Shown: positions 23,852 to 32,157 of the stretch, in pieces
Layout of the letters: each line of letters opens with the position of its first letter
Position numbering within the stretch: position 1 is the stretch's first letter
Origin: an uncultured Alphaproteobacteria bacterium
Lineage (GTDB): Bacteria > Pseudomonadota > Alphaproteobacteria > HIMB59 > GCA-002718135
DNA length: 38,088 nt
Direction of reading: 5' to 3'
Assembly: GCA_902622475.1 (NCBI GenBank)
Contig: CACNPW010000008.1
Location: 1-38,088, forward strand
Made by a program: the position numbers and the translations under genes
Notes under the pieces: model-generated
The model's database searches: none
Seen by the model: only the letters and a program-made list of their open reading frames with translations
What the model was told of the DNA's origin: nothing

Positions 23852-24367
23852 TTAAAACTCCATTAAAGAATGTATCTCAATTCCTTTTTCAATTAGTTTT
23901 TTATCACCACTTAAATCTGGTAAATTTATTATAAAACCTGCACCAATAATATTTTTGTCTTCAAACTTTTTAATTAACTCTACTGCCGCAAGTGCGGTTC
24001 CACCTGTTGCTAAAAGATCATCAATAATTAGTAAATCTTTATGACCATCTAAGGCATCTGTATGAATATGCATTTCAGTTGATCCATATTCTAAGTCGTA
24101 TGAAGTTTTGAAAGTATCAAATGGAAGTTTATGAGGCTTTCTCAACGGAACAAATGCTGCATTTAAAAAATAGGCTATTGCGCCTGCCATAATAAATCCA
24201 CGTGATTCTATGCTTAAAACTGCATCTATTTTTTTATTTTGCCATGGTTTTACCATGTCATCAATGACTTGTTTAAAGTGTCCTGCATTTTGCAATAATG
24301 TTGTAATATCTCTGAATTGAATTCCTTTAACAGGATAATCAGCAATTGTTCGAACGTATTCTTTCAT
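23852..24367 (-). CDS. apt: adenine phosphoribosyltransferase
   Basis: Purine salvage enzyme (adenine plus PRPP to AMP), 171 residues as usual. Features: YPVKGIQFRDITTLLQN (about 12-28), ESRGFIMAGAIAY (54-66), RKPHKLP, and the PRPP-binding motif LLIIDDLLATGGTALAAVELI (113-133). It overlaps the phosphatase stop by one base and abuts the thiolase gene. The purine link to the MTA-nucleosidase-like gene elsewhere in the window (it releases adenine) is worth noting but the two are in separate operons. Confidence 0.95.
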   Translation of the reverse strand: MKEYVRTIADYPVKGIQFRDITTLLQNAGHFKQVIDDMVKPWQNKKIDAVLSIESRGFIMAGAIAYFLNAAFVPLRKPHKLPFDTFKTSYDLEYGSTEMHIHTDALDGHKDLLIIDDLLATGGTALAAVELIKKFEDKNIIGAGFIINLPDLSGDKKLIEKGIEIHSLMEF

Positions 24368-24927
24368 TAGTTTTTTTCAATGTCTTTTATATCAAATAAA
24401 GTAACAGGTGCAAAATTTGAAGAACAATCGTATGTTTTAGTATAAGGGAATTTTAAAAATGATTTTGAGATTTGATTGCTAACACCTAATTTCTTTTCAA
24501 AGTGATTTATCAATAATTGATTTGGGTTTGCATGTGGTGCAAGATTACGAATATATTTAATTGTATTTTCAATATTAGTTTTGTTTTCTCTACATAGTAA
24601 ATAAGTAGCTGTTGCCATTGATCTTGAGACACCACACCAACAATGAATAACAATATCTTCATCATAAGCATATGTAGAAGTAAAATTAGCTATTGAATTT
24701 ACGTGCTCTTCCGCAGGTAGAATTTGTGGTATTTCATCAGTATTCAATCGAAATATTTTATTATTGCTACTAATTTTAATAATATCGTCAAATCCTAACT
24801 TTAAATGATTTTTTACACCCTTGGGTGTTTCTGGTGCATATCCTGGATCAATTACTGATACAAGATATTTGGGCTGTATGCTTTCACACACATTAGGTAA
24901 ATCATTAAGAGAACAAACAATTATCAT
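24367..24927 (-). CDS. tyrosine-phosphatase-like protein
   Basis: Protein of 186 residues. The C-X5-R signature reads HCWCGVSRSMATA with H95, C96 and R102, and it is preceded by a DEDIVIHC beta strand. The N-terminus MIIVCSLNDLPN and LGFDDI at 44-49 match the alphaproteobacterial family of predicted protein tyrosine/dual-specificity phosphatases. Substrate unknown. The ATG lies one base past the U-run of the terminator that follows the sugar-binding-protein gene, so there is no room for a Shine-Dalgarno site outside the hairpin; translation from a readthrough transcript or a leaderless message is implied. Confidence 0.82.
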   Translation of the reverse strand: MIIVCSLNDLPNVCESIQPKYLVSVIDPGYAPETPKGVKNHLKLGFDDIIKISSNNKIFRLNTDEIPQILPAEEHVNSIANFTSTYAYDEDIVIHCWCGVSRSMATATYLLCRENKTNIENTIKYIRNLAPHANPNQLLINHFEKKLGVSNQISKSFLKFPYTKTYDCSSNFAPVTLFDIKDIEKN

Positions 24928-24953
24928 AAAAAAGGGTGGTATAAACCACCCTT
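24928..24953 (-). terminator. intrinsic terminator after the sugar-binding-protein gene
   Basis: On the minus strand AAGGGTGGT, a 4-base loop, ACCACCCTT, then six T: a perfect 9-bp stem (24932-24953) and U-run (24928-24933 region). It lies 22 bp past the binding-protein stop and directly in front of the phosphatase start. Confidence 0.88.
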
Positions 24954-24974
24954 AATAAAAGTAAAATGATTAAA

Positions 24975-26309
24975 CTACTCTGCAGTTGCGTCTGCTAATA
25001 TTGCATTAGCATCTTCATTTAATTGATTTAATGTTGAAATGATATCATCACCATTAATGATTGCTGCATAAGCTTTTTCAACCTCACCTCTAACTGAATA
25101 ATAGCCAGGAACAGAAGGTTCACCTTTTCCGTATTGAACCATTGTTAATGATTTATCATATTGAGGTAATTCAGCTCTTTTTTCAGCAATTAATGGATGA
25201 TCTGCAGAGGAGGTTCTAACAAAACCATATCCACTTTCAGTTGACCAAACTGCTGAGTTCTCAGTATTAGAAATATATTTCATCCACTGATATGCTGCTA
25301 CCATTCTATTAGCATCACCTGAATTTCCCATAATTAAACCACCGCCATATAAGTTAAGCACTGGTTCACTAGTGGTGTATGATAATGGAGCTACATCCCA
25401 ATTACCATTGTAACCCTCTTCAATGGCTTTCTGGAAATAAGTGATACCAGAAGTAGATCCTGCAGCAAACAAAACAGAACCTTGTCCTAAGTATTGCTGG
25501 TCAGTGTATTTACCTCTTGCAACTATTGCGCATCCTTTATTAGCCATTCCTTGAATGAATTCCATAGCTTCAATGGCTTTTGGGCCGTTATAAATATACT
25601 GACCATTATCATAGTCAAATACATCACCTCCATGTGCAAATACCCATGCTGCAAAGTTACTTGCATCTGTATCTATTTCATATCCATAACTTGGAACATC
25701 TTCACCCATCTTACCGCTATAATCTTGATTGGTTGCAGCACATGCTGCTTCCGCAAAATCAGCAGGAGTTTTAGGAGCATCTAAACCTAGTTCCATTAAC
25801 CAATCTGCATTGTAATAAAGGATCTCTATTGATTTTCCAACTTCATGTAATAGTTTTGGATTTCCATCAAAATATGGTGAAAAGCCAACAGTCCAGTTTG
25901 CACCCCAATCTGCTATATCATCTTGAGAAACACCCCATTTTTTACTTTTTGCTAAAATATTTTGATCAATTGAAGCGCCAATTAAGTACATGTCTGCAGC
26001 AGCGTTACCATAACCTCTTGCAACATCTGCTATATCTTTTGTTCCAGCAGCAGACATCATAGCAGATTGAACTTTTCCATAATGCCCTTTGTGAACAACA
26101 TTAACTTTTATTCCTGTTTCAGCTTCAAACCTTTCAGCTCTTGCCATCATTGCATCTAATCTTTCATCTGAATACTGAACCCAGAATTCAACAGTTTGAC
26201 CTGTAGGATCTGCATTTTCAATATCTTGAGCAGTAATTGCGAATGATTGCGAGGAGATAAAAAATAAAGAAGCTAAGAAGAAATTTAAAATATATTTATA
26301 AAATTTCAT
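24975..26309 (-). CDS. carbohydrate ABC transporter solute-binding protein
   Basis: Family 1 (MalE-type) periplasmic binding protein, 444 residues. A signal peptide of about 24 residues ends at QSFA, followed by ITAQDIENADPTGQTVEFW. The N-domain has the family pattern FEAETGIKVNVVHKGHYGKVQSAMMSA, and later LGQGSVLFAAGSTSGITYFQ and a WMKYISNTENSAVWS hinge segment. I prefer the ATG at 26307-26309 with GGGG a few bases ahead; an in-frame GTG two codons earlier is an alternative. Upstream are two permease genes, but no ATPase. The ligand is probably a sugar, polyol or glycerol-phosphate-like compound; not determinable. Confidence 0.9.
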   Translation of the reverse strand: MKFYKYILNFFLASLFFISSQSFAITAQDIENADPTGQTVEFWVQYSDERLDAMMARAERFEAETGIKVNVVHKGHYGKVQSAMMSAAGTKDIADVARGYGNAAADMYLIGASIDQNILAKSKKWGVSQDDIADWGANWTVGFSPYFDGNPKLLHEVGKSIEILYYNADWLMELGLDAPKTPADFAEAACAATNQDYSGKMGEDVPSYGYEIDTDASNFAAWVFAHGGDVFDYDNGQYIYNGPKAIEAMEFIQGMANKGCAIVARGKYTDQQYLGQGSVLFAAGSTSGITYFQKAIEEGYNGNWDVAPLSYTTSEPVLNLYGGGLIMGNSGDANRMVAAYQWMKYISNTENSAVWSTESGYGFVRTSSADHPLIAEKRAELPQYDKSLTMVQYGKGEPSVPGYYSVRGEVEKAYAAIINGDDIISTLNQLNEDANAILADATAE

Positions 26310-26353
26310 AATCACCCCGTAAAATATTAATTAATATAGAGGTAAAATTAAAG

Positions 26354-26366
26354 TTTTGTTACAAAA
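26354..26366. repeat. 13-bp perfect palindrome upstream of the binding-protein gene
   Basis: TTTTGT-T-ACAAAA lies in the 68-bp gap between the permease stop and the binding-protein start. It overlaps a possible -35 (TTGTAA on the minus strand). It could be an operator giving the binding-protein gene its own control, or chance. Confidence 0.3.
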
Positions 26367-26377
26367 AATTTACTGAT

Positions 26378-27223
26378 TTATTCTTTTAATCCAAAGTTTG
26401 ATATACTTTCTATGAATAACTTCTGAGTAAAAAAGTATAGTACTAAAATCGGGAAAATTGCAATTAAGCAAGCAGCCATCAATAAATTAAAATTAGGTCC
26501 CACTTCTCTCACAAAACTATAGATAGAAACTGTTACAGGATACCAATCATCTCTAGTTAATATGAGTAAAGGCCAAGCAAAACTATTCCACGCTATAATA
26601 AAAGTAAATAAAGAGACTGTCACAATAATAGGTTTGCTCATTGGGATTACTACCTTGAGTAAAAAATTTAAATGAGAAGATCCATCAAGCCTTGCCGCAT
26701 CCCATAATTCATTTGGTATCTTTTTAAAATATTGTCTTAATAAGAAAATTACAAAAATATTTCCCATAAATGGAACTGTTAAACCTTGAAGACTATTCAT
26801 CCAAGAAGGTCCAAATGGCAAAGGAATAATTTCCCCTCTAATAATTAATAAATGAGGTAATAATGTAATGATTTCTGGTATCATCAATGAAAGTAACAAC
26901 ATATAGAATATGATATTTTTAAATGGGAATTCTATTTTAGCAAAAGAGTATGCTGCTGGAATACTAGTCAATAAAACACCAATGACAATTATTGAACTTA
27001 TTATTAAACTATTAAATGTATAACGTTGGAATCTATTAGATGTCCAAACTTCATAATAATTTTCAAACATCAGTTTTTTTGGAAATAAATATTGATTTGA
27101 TGCTTCTCCAGCTGTCATCAATGATGTTGATATCATGTAAAAAAATGGGTAAATTGAAATAATAAAAACTATTAATAAAATTAAATAAGGTATCCTTGTT
27201 TCAGCATTAATAATTCTAGTCAT
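26378..27223 (-). CDS. carbohydrate ABC transporter permease (MalG-type)
   Basis: Inner-membrane permease of 281 residues with six predicted helices. The EAA loop reads ELWDAARLDGSSHLNFLLKVVIPMSKPII (about 172-200), the ATPase-docking site of CUT1 family transporters. The segment FFYMISTSLMTAGEA at 27-41 is the typical start of periplasmic loop 1. It overlaps the MalF-type gene by eight bases and precedes the binding-protein gene by 68 bp. It needs an ATPase encoded elsewhere. Confidence 0.9.
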   Translation of the reverse strand: MTRIINAETRIPYLILLIVFIISIYPFFYMISTSLMTAGEASNQYLFPKKLMFENYYEVWTSNRFQRYTFNSLIISSIIVIGVLLTSIPAAYSFAKIEFPFKNIIFYMLLLSLMIPEIITLLPHLLIIRGEIIPLPFGPSWMNSLQGLTVPFMGNIFVIFLLRQYFKKIPNELWDAARLDGSSHLNFLLKVVIPMSKPIIVTVSLFTFIIAWNSFAWPLLILTRDDWYPVTVSIYSFVREVGPNFNLLMAACLIAIFPILVLYFFTQKLFIESISNFGLKE

Positions 27224-28340
27224 AACTTAACCTTTTTCTAAAAATTACATATTGCGATATTGCTAAAATATTTAAAAGTATAAATAAAATTACTCCTTCA
27301 GCTGCAGCATAACCATATTTCACCCTACCCCAAAAATGATCAAAAATTTCTATTGTAACAACATCCATCGTGTCTCCAGCAGAAGAAGTTTGCATAACAA
27401 AAATACTATTGAAAGCTTGAAAGGTATTTATAAAACCAGTCAACATTAGAAAAAATATAATAGGCATTAATAGCGGTATAGTAATTTTAATAAATGTTTG
27501 CCATCTACTAGCTCCCTCTGCTTTAGCTGCCTCATATAAGTCAGAAGGTATAATTGATAAACCCGCGAGTAAAATTATTGCATAGTAGCCAGTATAAGAC
27601 CATATTCCATATATGATTGACGACATGAGAGCTAAACTTGGTCCAGCTAGTAGACCTTCTAATTTTATACCAAATAAAACTTCGGTAATAGGTCTTTTAT
27701 CAAATAACCACATTTGAGGCTCAAAACCAAATATTCCTATTAGTTGATTTAAAAAAGAATTTTCAGCTTTACCAAATATTAAAAAAAATACTGCAGCACC
27801 CATTACTGCTGGAGTAATGTAAGGAAACAGTAAAATCATTTGAAAGAATTGTTTACCAGCTAATTTTTGATACAAAGCAAATGCTATTATTAATCCTAAT
27901 CCAACCTCAAAAATTATAGTAAAAAACGAATAATAAAAAGTATAAATAAGAGAGTAAAGATAGTCTTCATCACCTGTTAAAAGCATTTTTTCCCAGTTGA
28001 TATTAATTAATATCATTCCAATAATTAATATTGCTATAGATAAAAATGCTAAATAGATTTTATTTTTTACTTTATTTTTAAATTCACTCCACAGTCCATA
28101 ACTCAATATCAATAATAATAATCCTAAAACAAATAACCAAAAAGCTGGTATGTCTCCAAGTATTCTTTGGTAATTCTCAAATCCTAAAAATCTACCTTTA
28201 AAAACTTTCCACTTGTGTACACTCATGTACATTCCAAAAAAAACAGGAAAAATTCCAAATAGACTGATTATTAAAACAGCAGGAAGAATTAATAGATATC
28301 CTGTAAGTTTTTCTGAATGATTTAATAAGAATTTATTCAT
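27216..28340 (-). CDS. carbohydrate ABC transporter permease (MalF-type)
   Basis: Inner-membrane permease of 374 residues, longer than the usual 290-320. The extra length sits after the first helix: two additional hydrophobic segments at about 65-110 (LFVLGLLLLILSYGLW and LAFLSIAILIIGMILIN), a MalF-like insertion. The core carries the EAA loop SDLYEAAKAEGASRWQTFIKITIPLLMP (about 265-292). It overlaps the MOSC gene by eight bases, so translation is coupled in the order GATase, MOSC, MalF, MalG. Confidence 0.9.
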   Translation of the reverse strand: MNKFLLNHSEKLTGYLLILPAVLIISLFGIFPVFFGMYMSVHKWKVFKGRFLGFENYQRILGDIPAFWLFVLGLLLLILSYGLWSEFKNKVKNKIYLAFLSIAILIIGMILININWEKMLLTGDEDYLYSLIYTFYYSFFTIIFEVGLGLIIAFALYQKLAGKQFFQMILLFPYITPAVMGAAVFFLIFGKAENSFLNQLIGIFGFEPQMWLFDKRPITEVLFGIKLEGLLAGPSLALMSSIIYGIWSYTGYYAIILLAGLSIIPSDLYEAAKAEGASRWQTFIKITIPLLMPIIFFLMLTGFINTFQAFNSIFVMQTSSAGDTMDVVTIEIFDHFWGRVKYGYAAAEGVILFILLNILAISQYVIFRKRLSYD

Positions 28341-29091
28341 TAATTTTTATAAGATCACCTGTATTTATTTTACCATCATTTAAAGGATCTAAATATATTC
28401 CTAAATTTATATGGTTGTATATTTTTTTTAGGTTTAAAGGAATATTAAGATTTATTTCAGAAGTTTTGGGCTTAATATTAGTTGCTGAACATCTGGCAAT
28501 TTCTTTAATTACTTTAAATTTTAAATTATTAATTAATAAAACTTTACCTACTAACTTCCTTTCTTCCCATTTATCTAAATCCTCTACATATATATTTCCT
28601 CTAAAACGCTCATGTTCAACTTGATGATTAGATAGTTTTTCAAAGTCTTTAATACTGTTTAAATTTATTAATGATATTGATTTATTGGGCATTGTATCAA
28701 AAAAAGGATTCACTCTATCTTTTAATAAATTAATTTTATTTATATTTGGTAAAATATCCTCAAGTTTACTACATAAGATTTTTACTTCATATTTATTGTC
28801 AATATCTGTTTTTAAAATTATATTATTTTCATATTCTAGTATTAAAAAATTATCTTCTAATAAAAAATTATATTCATTTAATTCAGGATATTTTTTTAAT
28901 GATAAAAATTTGTATATTTCTCGTTTTAAAGGATTATTTTTTATTAATTCTATATCTTTAAGATTAAGATTATTAGTGAAAGCAAATATTCGATCATTTT
29001 TTATACCAATATTTTTAATTATCTCTAAGTTATCTACATTATTGAAAGAAAGAGATTTTACAGGTGAAAAATATAGGTTTTTAATTTTCAC
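28333..29091 (-). CDS. MOSC-domain protein (molybdenum-cofactor sulfurase-like)
   Basis: Protein of 252 residues. An N-terminal MOSC beta-barrel-type segment (MKIKNLYFSPVKSL, then GIKNDRIFAF at 29-38) is followed by the MOSC domain with RFRGNIYV (162-169) and the conserved cysteine C201 in ARCSATNIKP. It ends in a GDLIKI strand. MOSC proteins bind the molybdenum cofactor or carry sulfur to metal centres (the mARC/YcbX group has this build, though YcbX also has a ferredoxin domain, absent here). Its overlap with the sugar permease gene is unexpected. Substrate unknown. Confidence 0.8.
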   Translation of the reverse strand: MKIKNLYFSPVKSLSFNNVDNLEIIKNIGIKNDRIFAFTNNLNLKDIELIKNNPLKREIYKFLSLKKYPELNEYNFLLEDNFLILEYENNIILKTDIDNKYEVKILCSKLEDILPNINKINLLKDRVNPFFDTMPNKSISLINLNSIKDFEKLSNHQVEHERFRGNIYVEDLDKWEERKLVGKVLLINNLKFKVIKEIARCSATNIKPKTSEINLNIPLNLKKIYNHINLGIYLDPLNDGKINTGDLIKINE

Positions 29092-29103
29092 TTATATTAG
29101 CAT

Positions 29104-29802
29104 TTAAGTTTTTTTTAAAAAATACTGATCTAAAAATGAATCTAACCAATTTGATATATTTTTATTATATTTGTAACGATAATAAAGTTGAACAAATATA
29201 TTTTGAGCACCTTTGACGAATAATTTTTTAGGATTTTTTAATAACACCAAATACAGCCATCTCATATGAAGTTTAAAATTTACTTCTGGATGAAATTGGA
29301 GCGCATAACAATTTTGATATTTAAAAGCTTGATTATTAAAAATATCACCCCTTGCTAATAACTCACAGCCTGTAGGAAGAGAAAATCCTTCAGAATGAAA
29401 TTGAAAAAAAATCTTTTGAGAATTAAAAAGTTTTTTTGCATTTTCAGTTGGTTCAATTTTATAAAAACCAATTTCTGAAAGCCCGTCTTTATTAGTTGTT
29501 ATTTCTGAACCTAAACATTTAGCTAATAATTGTGCACCAAAACAAATTCCAAGATAAGGAATGTCAGTTTTTATAACCATTTTAATCCATTCTAATTCTT
29601 TACTTATATATTCATCTTCATCGTTTATACTTCCTGGTGCGCCAAATACTACTATAGCTGAATATTGGTTAATATTTATAGGAAGTTCTTCGCCCAAAGG
29701 TGGTCTACATATTTCAGCAACATATCCCCTATCTCTAAATTTATTTCCTACATCTCCTGGAACCGAAGTTTTTTGATGTAATACAAACAAAACCTTATTC
29801 AT
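29104..29802 (-). CDS. class I glutamine amidotransferase-like protein
   Basis: Protein of 232 residues with a complete catalytic triad: C87 in LGICFGAQLLA, H171 and E173 in ALQFHPEVNF. A GAPGS oxyanion strand (54-58) and FQFHSEGF (134-140) are also seen. The build matches the GuaA-like stand-alone amidotransferases of the GMP synthase glutamine-hydrolysing family without a synthetase domain. Some members act on gamma-glutamyl compounds (PuuD-type is a different subgroup). It is the first gene of the run leading to the sugar transporter; 12 bp separate it from the MOSC gene. The C-terminal 40 residues are basic and aromatic-rich. Confidence 0.82.
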   Translation of the reverse strand: MNKVLFVLHQKTSVPGDVGNKFRDRGYVAEICRPPLGEELPININQYSAIVVFGAPGSINDEDEYISKELEWIKMVIKTDIPYLGICFGAQLLAKCLGSEITTNKDGLSEIGFYKIEPTENAKKLFNSQKIFFQFHSEGFSLPTGCELLARGDIFNNQAFKYQNCYALQFHPEVNFKLHMRWLYLVLLKNPKKLFVKGAQNIFVQLYYRYKYNKNISNWLDSFLDQYFLKKT

Positions 29803-29892
29803 ACTAAATTATTAATAATAAATATTTTATTAATATGAAAATATTTTTTCATATTAATTATAACTATTTTGTATATTAATCTAAGTTGATAC

Positions 29893-30303
29893 TTATGTGA
29901 CAAAATAATCAATATCTAAGATCTTTATGTAAAACATAAGAGTAAAATAACCAAAATTCATCATTACTACGAAACTGATAAGCATATTGATTGATTTTGG
30001 AAGTGAATTTCCTAAAAAATCATCCCAAAAAACATTTTCTAAATATAATGCTAATTCAAAGAAGATTAGTGTAATAATAGCTGCATTAAGAATTATTAAT
30101 GAAGTAACTCCTATTAAACTGGTTAGATAATTAACACTTGTAAGTAATAAAAATGAAGTAATGTATATCAAGATATTTATGAATATTTTTTTATTTTTTG
30201 AAAAATTTTTAAAAAATATCAAATATTTAGTATTTAAAAATAATAATATTAATATCGAAGAAAAAAAAGAAATGATGAGAATTTTAGTAATTTGATATTC
30301 CAT
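29893..30303 (-). CDS. small membrane protein, unknown
   Basis: Protein of 136 residues with four hydrophobic helices (about 7-28, 40-62, 66-85 and 108-128), joined by short basic or acidic loops (KNFSKNKK, ENVFWDDFLGNSLPKS). No family is recognised. It lies 13 bp past the stop of the cyclase gene on the same strand, so it may be co-transcribed and might be its partner, but this is only proximity. Confidence 0.6.
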   Translation of the reverse strand: MEYQITKILIISFFSSILILLFLNTKYLIFFKNFSKNKKIFINILIYITSFLLLTSVNYLTSLIGVTSLIILNAAIITLIFFELALYLENVFWDDFLGNSLPKSINMLISFVVMMNFGYFTLMFYIKILDIDYFVT

Positions 30304-30316
30304 ATTAAACTTAAAT

Positions 30317-32074
30317 TTATTCTGGAAGTCCAGCTTTCTTTAAACCTTCTAGGAGAATATCTTTAATCATATCTACAGCTACTTTTTCATAATCTGCAAG
30401 TTTATTAATTTCTGGTCTTTGTTTTTGAAATTTTTTTAAGAATTCCTTTGAATCATCAATTTGATCATTCAACGCAAGTACTGCAGATTTCCAACCATCT
30501 AATCTAGAATGAGGCATTCGATCATATGTGTCGTTTATCCAAAAAAGTGCATTTTCCCAATCTTTTAAACCAATATATATCCAGGTCAAAATAACCCCAG
30601 AGTTTTTTTTTCTATAAGGATCTATTTCAATTGCTTTATTAATGAACTTTAATGCTTCTTCAAATTTTTTGAATTGCGCTAAAGAAAAACCATAATTGAA
30701 TATTGCGTTGGGGTGATTGGGATTTAAATCAAAAGTTTTTTTCATAATTTCATGACTTTTATTAATATTATTGGTTATCCTATAATAGTGACCTAAAGCA
30801 TCTAAAGCTAATGGATTTTCTGGATCTAAAGAAACAGCTTTTTCTGAAAGAGTAAGATATAATTTTTCATTTTTGTTTCTTTCTTCCGTTTTTTTTGGAT
30901 CATAAATTTCCAAAGTTAAACAACCACAATATAAAACATATGCATCACAAAAATTAGCATCTAAATCTATTGCTTTTTTGCAATGGTTCATAACTTTATC
31001 TCTAATTTCAGAAGTATTTGGATTATTATTTATTATGTTTAAACCTTGCATATATTCATCCCATGCACTTATATTTTTTTTTGGTTTATTTTTTATTTTA
31101 CTAATTTCTTGATCTTTCAGAGCTGGAGAAATTAAACTGGCTACATCCAAAGAAACTTCATCTTGAACTTCAAAAATATCTTCTAATGAACGATCCCATC
31201 TTTTAGACCAGATTTGTTTATCATCAGCAGCAAAAATTAATTGAGCTGAGATTCTAACTTTATTACCTCCTTTTCTAACACTTCCTTCAACCAAATAATC
31301 AGCACCAAGTGAATTAGCTACTTGTTTAGTATTTTCCGTAGTTCCTTTAAAACTAAAACTTGAATTCCTTGAAACAACTGGAAAGGTTTTCCATTTAGAT
31401 AAATTTGAAATTATATCTTCAGTGATACCATCGGCAAAATATTCTTGTTCTTCATCATTACTCATATTTTTAAATGGTAAAACTGCAATTGTAGGTGGTT
31501 TTATTTCATCTTCCATACCGCTAATGTATTCGTCATTAATGCCTTTATCATACTCTTCTATATTTAATGAATATGCGTTTAAATCAGTATTTTTTACTTT
31601 TTGATGACCAAGTTCATTAAATATCAAATCAGTTTTTTGTGCTACTAAGTCATATATAGTTTTTGATAGACAAACACCACCGGGAGTAGCAAGAGCTTCT
31701 AATCTTGAAGCTATATTCACGCCCTCTCCATATAAGTTTGTGCCTTCCACTATAACATCGCCCATATTAAGGCCTATTCTAAATTCCATTTTTTTATCTT
31801 CATCTATATTTTTATTTCTTTCTTTTATTAATTTTTGAAATTCAGAAGCACAAATTACTGAAGATACTGCACTTTGAAATTCAGCTAAAATTGAATCTCC
31901 AGCTGTATTGAAAATTTTTCCACCATGTTCTTTGAATAAATTTTCTAAGATTGATTTACAAGAATTTAAGTTTTGAATTGTACTATTTTCATCCTTTTCC
32001 ATTAGAGTGCTATAATTAACTACATCTGTAACAAAAATAGCTGCAATCTTTCTTATTACTTTTTTATCATTCAT
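30317..32074 (-). CDS. class III nucleotide cyclase with TolB-like and TPR regions
   Basis: Protein of 585 residues, cytoplasmic (no membrane helix). Residues 8-175: class III cyclase domain with metal ligands D17 (FVTDVVNYS) and D60 (NTAGDSILAEF), and transition-state residues N120 and R124 (GEGVNIASRLEA). Residues about 190-310: FlgO/TolB-like fold (IAVLPFKNMSNDEEQEYFADGITEDI, then LVEGSVRKGGNKVRISAQL). Residues 330-560: about five TPR-like repeats (for example NPLALDALGHYYRITNNINKSHEIM). This layout is common in alphaproteobacteria. The Lys that usually specifies ATP is replaced by Asn in FNTAGD, as I recall for this family. Its product, presumably cAMP, and its trigger are inferred. Confidence 0.88.
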   Translation of the reverse strand: MNDKKVIRKIAAIFVTDVVNYSTLMEKDENSTIQNLNSCKSILENLFKEHGGKIFNTAGDSILAEFQSAVSSVICASEFQKLIKERNKNIDEDKKMEFRIGLNMGDVIVEGTNLYGEGVNIASRLEALATPGGVCLSKTIYDLVAQKTDLIFNELGHQKVKNTDLNAYSLNIEEYDKGINDEYISGMEDEIKPPTIAVLPFKNMSNDEEQEYFADGITEDIISNLSKWKTFPVVSRNSSFSFKGTTENTKQVANSLGADYLVEGSVRKGGNKVRISAQLIFAADDKQIWSKRWDRSLEDIFEVQDEVSLDVASLISPALKDQEISKIKNKPKKNISAWDEYMQGLNIINNNPNTSEIRDKVMNHCKKAIDLDANFCDAYVLYCGCLTLEIYDPKKTEERNKNEKLYLTLSEKAVSLDPENPLALDALGHYYRITNNINKSHEIMKKTFDLNPNHPNAIFNYGFSLAQFKKFEEALKFINKAIEIDPYRKKNSGVILTWIYIGLKDWENALFWINDTYDRMPHSRLDGWKSAVLALNDQIDDSKEFLKKFQKQRPEINKLADYEKVAVDMIKDILLEGLKKAGLPE

Positions 32075-32157
32075 CTAATTAAATATATATTTTGATTGTA
32101 TTTATAGTATATCTAAATTTATATATAATAAATAATATCAAATAAAAAATTTACAAA

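Noticed and set aside
28415-29107. Plus-strand frames of 69-140 codons
   Set aside because: Antisense to the MOSC gene; hydrophobic composition is a by-product of AT-rich antisense codons.
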